NCBI GenBank assembly: GCA_029204225.1
Contig: CM055097.1
Coordinates: 75,168,860-75,232,859, forward strand
DNA from: Diphasiastrum complanatum
Lineage: Eukaryota > Streptophyta > Lycopodiopsida > Lycopodiales > Lycopodiaceae
DNA: 64,000 bases
Direction of reading: 5' to 3'
Shown here in pieces: positions 56,695 through 64,000 of the stretch. The stretch's first letter is position 1. Each line of letters opens with the position of its first letter. Below the pieces are notes generated by a model, which searched no databases, was not told the DNA's origin, and saw nothing but the letters and a program-made list of their open reading frames with translations. Position numbers and translations under genes: made by a program.

Positions 56695-57335
56695 TGATTT
56701 TCTTGTAGTAATAACAACCAACGTGTGATTCTACCTGTTGTGCAAGTTTTGTTCACGAGGTACAGTAACGTTTGATGATCTGTGAAAAATACAAAGGGTT
56801 TGCCTAGAAGATAATGTCAAAACTTCTGGGTGGCATAAATCATATGCCAATGCTTCCCTCTCGGTTGTGGTGTAGTTCATCTCCGCATACGTTAATTGCC
56901 TACTAAAGAAACGAATTGGATAGTCCTTCTTGTACTCTCCTGGTTGAGTTAGCACTCCACCGATGGCAAACTTCGATGCATCAGAGTGGACGTGAAACTC
57001 CTTCGTGTAATTTGGAGCTCGCAAGATAGGAGCAGTAGTCAAGGCGTGTTTAAGTTCTTGGAAGGCCTTTCTCTGTTCATCTGTCCACTTAGGATTTACG
57101 ATCACTTTGTATATCCATCGTGCCTTACTAGCAAAGTCGCGAATATGGCAACGGTAGTGAACCATAAAACAATAAGTGTCTCGGACTGTTTTAGGTTCTA
57201 GCCTCTTGACAATGACTTTGATCTTCTCCAGGTCGGTGGCAATCCCATTGAGCGATACAATGTGACCAAGTACAACGTCGTGGGTGACCCATATCTAACA
57301 TTTTTCAAGATTAAGAAAAATATCATACCTCTGGC
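56695..57335 (-). pseudogene. Ty3/gypsy RT end and RNase H relic
   Basis: Read leftward in several frames. 57335-57170 has the RT connection (YGSPTTLYL, GHIVSLNGIATDLEKIKVIV in shifted frames). 57165-56840 is RNase H, including WTDEQRKAFQELKHALTTAP, FHVHSDASKFAIGGVLTQPG and MNYTTTEREALAYDL. After a frameshift, HYLLGKPFVFFTDHQTLLYL and WLLLLQE follow at 56850-56700. The relic is cut on the right by a copia LTR starting at 57336. Confidence 0.85.
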
Positions 57336-57870
57336 TGTTGGATTTATCTCCTCTACTCTCCTAAATCCTATTTTAATTAGCCTCCACTCATGCTGCATTT
57401 TTACTCATGTTGTCGCACAGTTTGCATATTTACATGTAAAATAAGACAGACAAATAAAACGCGACTGTCTGCATATATACAAGTAAATTCTCGCATGCGA
57501 CACGTGATTTCTCTCTTCTCTATCTCATTTCATGCTTATACATGGTTCTCTTGGGTTTTGACATCCATTGGTGCACTATCTTGGTGATTGCTTGCAATTC
57601 TGTGTAGAATGATCTATATTTGCTATTTTTGGATCCACACGTGTGAAATACAGTAGCTTGCTGGTTTTGTACGGACAACAACAATACATAATCATTTCAT
57701 TCAAGTTTGATCAAGTTCTATTAGTGTTTGGATCTCAAATCGTGTGTAGATGCTGATTTTTCTAAATTGGTGAAATTCGTAGTGTATTTCTCTTTCTAAC
57801 CAAAGATCGTTCAAGTAGATTGGATCGTAAGGATCTAAAATCTTTCACAACACACCCTCTTTCTCCAACA
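57336..57870 (+). repeat. Copia-type LTR (5' LTR of a truncated element)
   Basis: Starts TGTTGGATTTATCTCC and ends TTTCTCCAACA. It is followed immediately by TGGTATCAGAGC (57871-57882), so it is a 5' LTR reading rightward. The first 135 bp match the inverted segment 59021-59170. The rest (57515-57850) matches the inverted segment 63119-63425. Confidence 0.88.
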
Positions 57871-58064
57871 TGGTATCAGAGCTATTTTTGTAGTCTGATA
57901 AGCTTCCACAATACAAGACTCTACTAGCCGATAGAGTAATTGTCTTCTTGTTCTGTAACTCGACGCCAAATTTTCATACTTAAGTCACTAACAGTTTTTC
58001 CAATCACTTAGACTAATCTTCCTCATGGATTCACAAGGAAAATCCAGTCCCATCTTGATGGAGC
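57871..58064 (+). pseudogene. Copia primer-binding site, leader and gag start, cut by a TRIM
   Basis: TGGTATCAGAGC at 57871, a leader of about 140 bp, then ATG at 58025 with MDSQGKSSPILME, the beginning of a copia gag. The frame is interrupted after 13-14 codons by the TRIM LTR starting at 58065. Confidence 0.8.
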
Positions 58065-58483
58065 TGTTGGAGGATGCAAGCTACGGACAAAGCGGCAGCA
58101 TCCGAAAAGGCACCAAAAAGAGAGTGCATTCGTCCCATAAGCAAATGGACACTATAACAGAACTCACATATAAGCTCATTGTAGACAATGTACCCTTGTC
58201 CCCTAGTACCAGCCCTTTTGGGGTCAAAGAGAAATGATGGTGGTGGCTAGGCGGTGGGGATGAGATCACGCACGCGACCCGCATGTGCGCACGAAGTGCC
58301 ACATCGTCTACTGGACCGCTATCTGCTGCCGACAAAACTCAAAGTCGATATCAGAGCAAGCATTTTGGTCCTGAATGAGCAAGTGGGGGTTTCTTTCGCC
58401 CTGTGCTCGCTTGAGTGGGGGTGTTGTAGGATGCAAGCTACGCACAAAGCAGCTGCGTCCAAAAAGGCACCAAAAAGAGAGTG
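58065..58483 (+). mobile_element. TRIM (miniature LTR element), rightward, 3' LTR truncated
   Basis: LTR at 58065-58341 starts TGTTGGAGGATGCAAGC. A primer-site-like TCGATATCAGAGC follows at 58345-58357, then only about 55 bp of internal sequence, a purine tract GAGTGGGGG at 58413-58421, and the start of the second LTR (58422-58483, TGTTGTAGGATGCAAGC). There is no coding capacity. LTRs of about 277 bp around an internal part of about 80 bp fit the TRIM definition. The second LTR is cut where it meets an inverted copy. Confidence 0.8.
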
Positions 58484-58489
58484 GTGATT

Positions 58490-59019
58490 CTACAGCTTAT
58501 ATGTGGGTTCTGTTATAGTCTTCATTTGCTTATGGGACCAATGCACTGTCTTTCTGGGGCCTTTTCGGACGCAGCTGCTTTGTGCGTAGCTTGAATCCTC
58601 CAACACGAACTCAGAGTTTTGTCAACAGTGGAGAGCGGTCTAGTAGACGATGTGGCGCGTCATGCGCACCTGCGGGCCGCGTGCTGGATTCCATCCCCAC
58701 CGCCTAGCCACCCGCCATCATTCCCCTTTGATCCCAAAAGGGCTTGTACCAGGGGACAAGAATACATTGTCTACAATGAGCTTATATGTGAATTATGTTA
58801 TAGTCTCCATTTGCTTATAGGCCGAATGCACTCTCTTTTTGGTGCCTTTTCGGATGCAGCCGCTTTGTGCGTAGCTTGCATCCTCCAACACCCCCACTCA
58901 AGCGAGCACAGGGCAAAAGAATCCCGCACTTGCTCGTTCAGGACCAAAACACTTGCTCTAATACCGACTTAGAGTTTTGTCGGCAGCGGAGAGCAGTCCA
59001 GTAGACGATGTGGCGCGGG
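58490..59019 (-). mobile_element. TRIM, leftward, with an extra LTR in tandem
   Basis: Same family in opposite orientation. From right to left: truncated LTR (59019-58970), primer-site-like GGTATTAGAGC (58965-58955), internal about 60 bp, purine tract GAGTGGGGG (58899-58891), full LTR (58890-58611), a few bases (CTGAGTTCG), and a second, truncated LTR (58605-58493). The latter collides with the rightward element at 58483-58492. LTR-LTR tandems of this kind arise by recombination or by insertion of one copy at another's LTR end. Confidence 0.78.
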
Positions 59020-59020
59020 T

Positions 59021-59170
59021 GCATACATAGTGTCGCGTTTTTTGCCTTTTCTTCGTCTGTGAGAATTTACATGTAAATATGCAGACTGTGCGACAACGTG
59101 AATAAAAATGCAGCATGAATGGAGGCAGATTAAAATGGGATTTTGAAGAGTAGAGGAGATAAATCCATCA
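59021..59170 (-). repeat. Copia LTR piece, inverted relative to 57336
   Basis: On the minus strand it starts TGATGGATTTATCTCC, preceded by a purine tract ATTAAGGGGGCG (59182-59171). It is therefore the beginning of a 3' LTR of a leftward copia element, cut by the TRIM cluster. It matches 57336-57480 in reverse. Confidence 0.8.
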
Positions 59171-59182
59171 CGCCCCCTTAAT

Positions 59183-59615
59183 CTGGATCCGTGAATGCCT
59201 TGATTTTCAGACCGAGTAATGCACAAAATTTGTTGTTGCATTAACACTTAATGCTTTCGTGAATATATCTACAACCATGTCCTGCATTTTGGAGTACGTT
59301 AAGCTCACCGCCTTGTTGAAAACCTTGCCCCTGATGTAGTGATATCTAATTTCAATATGCTTACTCCTAGAGTGAAATCTAGGGTTGGCCGATAAGGCTA
59401 TAGCACTCTAATTATCACAAAATAAAATTGTAGGGCTACTGTACTGATACATATTAATATCTGACATTAAATTTCTCAACCAAAATACTTCATTAATTGA
59501 TTGAAAAACTATTAGCAACTGTGCTAACACAGAAGAAAAAAAGAAAAAACTCCCGTGGCATGTGTTTTGTAAGACCACGTATGAGTATTTGTCAATAAAC
59601 TTCAACCATGGCATG
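59183..59615 (-). pseudogene. Copia RNase H relic, C terminus
   Basis: Read leftward: MYQYSSPTILFCDN, a stop, SAIALSANPRFHSRSKHIEI, RYHYIRGKVFNKAVSLTYSK, VDIFTKAL. This is the conserved C-terminal part of copia RNase H, ending just before the polypurine tract and LTR. RT and upstream parts are missing to the right, where an LTR of another element begins. A 17-bp sequence GGCATGTGTTTTGTAAG is duplicated at about 59557 and 59610. Confidence 0.88.
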
Positions 59616-59619
59616 TGTT

Positions 59620-60309
59620 TTGTAAGTCTATGAGTAGAAGCTTAAATAATAATAAAAAAGCTTAAATTTAGATTTAGAACTTAGACTTAGGAAACTTAAG
59701 ATTAGAAATATTTTATCTTAAGTTTTTCTAAGTTAAGAAATTTGAAGTTCTAAATCCTAAGTTAGAAGTTCTAGAAAGGCTAGAAACAGATTAGTCCCAT
59801 AAGTTAGTAGACACGTATGGAAGACCCTCCTTGCCATAAAAGGAGAGGTATTTGCATTGTAAACAACACTCTGAGATTATGCTAAATTCCTCTCTATTGA
59901 GATTATCATTCTATTTGTTTGTGTTCCCACTGGAAGGTGCATAGCTTGAGAGAAGGTGCTCGGGCCTCCTCTTGCCTCCTTTCATTGGCCTTTAATTGTG
60001 GGATGGTTTTATTTGTTTATTGCTTAGTTTAGCCGCAATTCTTATTATCTCCCTTTGGGTGTTAAGTAGGATTTAGCAATCTTGCTAGTTGAGTTTGCCT
60101 TAGCAAGCATTTTTGTTGTTGTTACTAATTAACTTTCTTTCCGTTTCGGGCACTAGTTGGGTAAGCCTTAGTGCTCTCATTCCTATTGATTCTTTCATAT
60201 CTCCGTTGAAGCTTGTTGTAGAAACTTAAAAATTGGACGAATCTCTACATCCCTATACTACACCCGTAAGTAGATCTAGTCATCGCACAAACTAGAAATA
60301 CTTCCAACA
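59620..60309 (+). repeat. 5' LTR of a Tat/Athila-like gypsy element
   Basis: The right end (CTTCCAACA at 60309) is fixed by the primer-binding site. The left end is only approximate, because no second copy is available. A TATA-like CATAAAAGG is near 59835. Confidence 0.6.
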
Positions 60310-60325
60310 TTGGCGTCGTTGCCGA
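60310..60325 (+). other. Primer-binding site, TTGGCGTCGTTGCCG
   Basis: Close to the TGGCGCCGTTGCCG site found after 5' LTRs of plant Tat/Athila-type gypsy elements, usually assigned to tRNA-Asp. One base differs from that consensus. Confidence 0.75.
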
Positions 60326-61163
60326 TTTTTAAGTATTTTCTACCTAGCTTCTTCTGCTTTTTCTTTTTGTTTTTTTTACTTCCGTGTTGTATGTTTGCTT
60401 CTGTGCTTGTCTCTATCTACCAACAAATAGCACGCGTCGTCTCTCCAGTCCTACACGAGCTGCGGAGCAACTTCTTCAACCGGGGGGAAGCAACAAAAGA
60501 GTCAATTTGGGCATTTTCTTCAAAAGAAGTGACCCAAGTGATCTTTTTCACAACCAAAAAGGTATATCAGAATTTGTCAGCCTATCTGCAGCCTTAACAG
60601 ACCCTGATCTTTCATTTTATCACCTCCAGAATTCTAACAACGATCAGATTTTGAGAAAACAGTCTGATATACTGTCAAAATCCCTTATTTCTCACCCAAA
60701 TCTTTATCCTAGAATTCAACAGCTTCACTGAGACTAAATCTCATTAAGATCAGTCCTCCAGCAGCTCGCGAATTCTATCTCAAAGACTTTGCTCGTTTAC
60801 TGTCAAAACATCACATTTTTTTCCATATTTCCTATCTGCCAGTCAAACCTCTCGGTTAGAATTCGCCATCTAGCCTAAGAATTTGTTCTTAAAGAGCACG
60901 ATTTCCCTGTCCTATCCGCGAATTCTAAAACTCCAATTTTTTTTTCAGAAAATCTAAAAAAATCACTATTTAGACATTCAAAACTCCTTTTCAGAATTCG
61001 CGAGTATTACAGTTAGATTTATTTGTCTTTCCATGTTTTCTCAGCATGTCCGCGAATTCTATTACGATCAGAAAGACCAGTTTTTGTCCTACAATATTCA
61101 TTATGCAAGCAAACTGTCCTTTTACCAAGTATAGTACTATCCTGCTCATCTATATTCTACATC
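60326..61163 (+). other. Leader of the Tat/Athila-like element
   Basis: A frame at 60384-60731 (115 codons) covers much of it but has no recognised domain. From 60765 on, the word GCGAATTCT or its complement AGAATTCGC recurs five times (about 60765, 60860, 60917, 60994, 61050). Confidence 0.5.
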
Positions 61164-63118
61164 ATGTCTCGTGATTGTGCTGAATATTCTAATCCAACTC
61201 CTCCACGACTAGAACGAGGAATTCCACGTATCGATGCACCAAAGTACGATGGTGAATCTGACCCATTCCGATTTCTCCAAGACCTTGATAATGCATGCCG
61301 TTTTTATGGAGATACCTCTGAAACTGAAAAGCTTCGTCTATTTTCCATGGTACGCTATGGCACCGCCAAGGAGTGGTACTTGAATCTCGAAGCTCCTGAT
61401 CTTGCTTCTTCGACCACCCTCAAGGACGCTCTCATCAAGCGTTTCAAACCATCCCGATCTAAGCCAGCCGCTCCTGTCTATTCAGTGCAAGTAAAAACGT
61501 TACCAATCGAAACACATCCTGTTTGGGTCTTGACTCGGACACAAACCCAACGCCAAGCCCCTACACTTGCACCCAGCAAAACTCAACTACAGGTTGTTCC
61601 TCCAGTGATGATTCAACCTCGATAGTTTAACGTCACCCGTCTGAAGAAATTCGGCTGCATCATGAGTATCGCCAACAAATTCGCAATGCCGACCAACAAT
61701 CTTTCTCATCCCATAAAGTACCTCCCAAGCCCTTTCAAAGCAAAACCCTTGAAGGTACCGAAGTTTGGGGAGATCTACTACAAGCCAATGTCACTTTTCC
61801 CTTCCATGTACTTTGGAAGCATGTTGGCCAGTGGAAACAACAGATCCAATCCAATACCACCACCATTATTGACGAGTTGCCTGAAATGTCCTTACATCTA
61901 ACCAATCCACTCAGCGAACGAGGCAACATCAAAATCCCAGCTACCCATCATCAATCTCGTGAAGTTTTAGCAGTACTCGATGGAGGTTCTGGGCTTAATA
62001 TCGTTTCCACATCCCTCATGATGGAATGAAATCTGAACAACAAGCTAGCCAAACCTACTTGTCAGCTTCGGATGGCTGATCAAAGTGTGGTCCGACCTAT
62101 CGGTTTCCTTCTGCACATGCTGATCAAACTAGGAGGTCTCAAGTTTTCTGTTGATCTCGTAGTACTTGTAATGCCTATTCTTATGAATTACTACTTGGTC
62201 GTCTGTGGCTCACCAATGCACGAGTCGTTCATGACTGGAGCAAAGGCCGAATCACTTTTGGCAATCGTGACAGTTCTGTCACCATTGACTCAACGAGTAA
62301 ACTCAAACCTGCACACATCCATGACGAGGGATCCTCAACCACCAACTTAGTATTTGAGCCATACCAGTCCAGCCATGAAAAAGGTCATTATGTTAAATCT
62401 ACTGAAACCATAAACTGGAGTCACAGTCTAGCTACCATTGATTGTGTGAATGCCGATTATTGTGCTCAGCATCAGGATAATTGTACCTGTCCACTCCCGA
62501 TCGATCATGACCAATTACCTGATCTAGATACACCTATCATCAATGTCAATTTTATTGATATTCTTCCACACCATGATGAACTGCTAAATGTTGCATGGCT
62601 ACCTACTAATGAACCAGGCGATTAATTCATTGATGATGAGAACGTCTTACAAATTCAGAATTGCCCAGAAGATATGGACATTTCTGATCTTCAGATCCTC
62701 AACTATATGGAAGCACTCCCACCTAGGACCTATCCGCAACATGCTTTCAAGGTGGAACCGTGCCAAGGTTGCAATTGAAGAACCTGAGACAAAATTCTAC
62801 CGTCCCAAACGCCCACACTATCCATGGGATCTCTGTGAGGAGGAGACTATCTTTCAAATTGATAACAAGATCCTCCATGACGTACCAACTGTCCCTCATC
62901 CACACACATCTCCACCACCAAAAACTCGACCACGTGGTCATACTATGAAAGAGAAAATGAAAAAACCACTTCAAATTCAACCGTCGGGTGACCTCACCAT
63001 TGTTCGAAAAATTTCTGAAATTGTCTCTAGTCCTACACCAATCCCCAATAAATTCCAAGCCCCATCCCGGCAAGAGAAAGACAAGGCTCCCCTCGAATCT
63101 CTAGCCCATGATGGGTGA
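61164..63118 (+). pseudogene. Gypsy gag-protease relic (Tat/Athila-like)
   Basis: ATG at 61164 starts MSRDCAEYSNPTPPRLERGI. The capsid follows at about 61220-61470: APKYDGESDPFRFLQDLDNA, then LFSMVRYGTAKEWYLNLEAP and LKDALIKRF. The gag frame stops at 61623. After frameshifts, a protease-like region is seen at 61965-62330: VLAVLDGGSGLNIVSTSL (active-site DGG), CQLRMADQSVVRPIGFLL, and in another frame LLLGRLWLTNARVVHDWSKG. Beyond this to 63118, an acidic linker is readable in broken frames. RT and integrase are absent; an LTR of another family begins at about 63119. Confidence 0.75.
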
Positions 63119-63530
63119 AAGATTTCAAATCCTTAACATCCGATCTACTTGAATGATCTTTGGGTAGAAAGAGAAATACACTACCAATCTCATCAATGTA
63201 GAAAAATCAGCATCTACACACAAATTGAGATGCAAACACCAATAGAACTTGATCAAACTTGAATGAAATGATTATGTACTGTTGTTGTCCGTACAAAACC
63301 AGCAAGCTACTGTATAACAAATATAGATTGTTCTACACATAGAATTGCAAGCAATCACCAAGATAGTGCACCAATGGATAGTAGAACCCAAGAGAACCAT
63401 GTATAAGCATGAAATGAGGTAGAGAAGAGAGAATATCACTCTCTCCACGAGTTACATCCTTTTATAACAGGTCCAAACCCTATTTGGCCACTTGGCTTTC
63501 CCACCAAAATGCTAACCCTACTAATTTTGG
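63119..63530 (-). repeat. Copia-type LTR, inverted, related to 57336-57870
   Basis: The complement of 63119-63425 matches 57515-57850, including TTCATTCAAGTTTGATCAAG, TGTAGATGCTGATTTTTCTA and CATGCTTATACATGGTTCTC. The U3 part (63425-63530) differs from that of 57336, so it is a related but separate insertion. Its inner end at 63119 is truncated, with no primer-binding site. Confidence 0.75.
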
Positions 63531-63662
63531 GTTTAGATTCAATGTACCCAACTATTCAAATTGAATCTACTCAAACTCGCATTCTAACTTTCCCACACTT
63601 TCAAAAAGTGTTTATTCAGATGAAATTTAGACTAATGAACTTTGAAAAGTCAACTTCTAAGT

Positions 63663-64000
63663 CTAGCAAATCGATTTATCAAATGACATAAGAGAAGTAA
63701 GTATGTGATATTCACATGAGATATTCTCCTCTTTCCCTTGAAATGTGAGCCACATGGACTCAACCATATTTCTTGAGTTTCTTTTTGGAATTTCAACTTG
63801 AGAAGGTCTCTCCTCCTCAATCCTTGGCACACTTGAACCTTGAGAAGAATTCTCCTCCTCAATCCTTGGCACATTTGAACCTTGAGATGACTCCTTAAGA
63901 TCCTCTTCATGGTGCTCCTTTTTGATGGAAATCTGAGACCTCCATGTCTCATAATGATCACAACAAGTATGACCATTCAATATGCACTTCCTATGATTAT
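63663..64000 (-). pseudogene. Partial open frame at the window edge, probable retroelement sequence
   Basis: Minus-strand frame open from the window end to the stop at 63663. Residues run NGHTCCDHYETWRSQISIKK, then a 14-residue unit, SSQGSNVPRIEEEN / SSQGSSVPRIEEER, twice in tandem (42-bp DNA repeat at 63809-63850 and 63851-63892). It lies next to a leftward copia-type LTR and so may be the 3' coding end of that element. I do not recognise a domain. Confidence 0.3.

Overview
This window is nuclear DNA from a land plant, most likely a seed plant. It is dominated by transposable elements and duplicated non-coding sequence. The evidence is the mix of elements: Ty1/copia and Ty3/gypsy retrotransposons with plant-type primer-binding sites (TGGTATCAGAGC, matching initiator tRNA-Met, and a TGGCG.CGTTGCCG site), small non-autonomous LTR elements, a LINE, hAT-like DNA transposons and long CT/GA microsatellites. 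I cannot name the species. I find no complete host gene, no tRNA or rRNA gene and no CRISPR.

Layout. 1-4.2 kb: decayed pieces of two gypsy elements (one per strand), a LINE relic and a (TC)42 microsatellite. 4.6-12.9 kb: AT-rich non-coding sequence in two partial repeat units, interrupted by a short non-autonomous LTR element (5516-7056). 12.95-30.39 kb: a nest. A minus-strand chromodomain gypsy element is the host. Into it went a copia element (13741-19907, one difference seen between its LTRs), a coding-free LTR element with apparently identical 1246-bp LTRs (20105-24936), and a solo LTR inside the gypsy LTR (29537-30383). All three guests have exact 5-bp target duplications. 30.4-50.0 kb: more of the duplicated non-coding sequence, with two hAT-like insertions (33026-33725 and 38429-39760), each with a perfect 8-bp target duplication.

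The 4.6-50 kb region is best read as two tandem copies of one ancestral unit of about 9.5 kb. Copy I runs from about 4.6 to 40.45 kb and is inflated by the nest and by internal duplications. Copy II runs from about 40.46 to 50.0 kb and is nearly free of elements. Copy II keeps the empty sites of insertions in copy I. A candidate minus-strand promoter and first exon with a signal-peptide-like start lies at the right edge (50.15-50.8 kb).

50.8-52.6 kb is featureless AT-rich DNA. 52.6-64 kb is another element graveyard: gypsy gag-protease and RT-RNase H relics, LTRs with primer-binding sites, a copia gag start and a copia RNase H piece facing each other around a convergent pair of miniature (TRIM) elements, a Tat/Athila-like gypsy 5' end with gag-protease, and a copia-like LTR at the right edge. 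No genes form a pathway; the interest is in element structure and duplication history.
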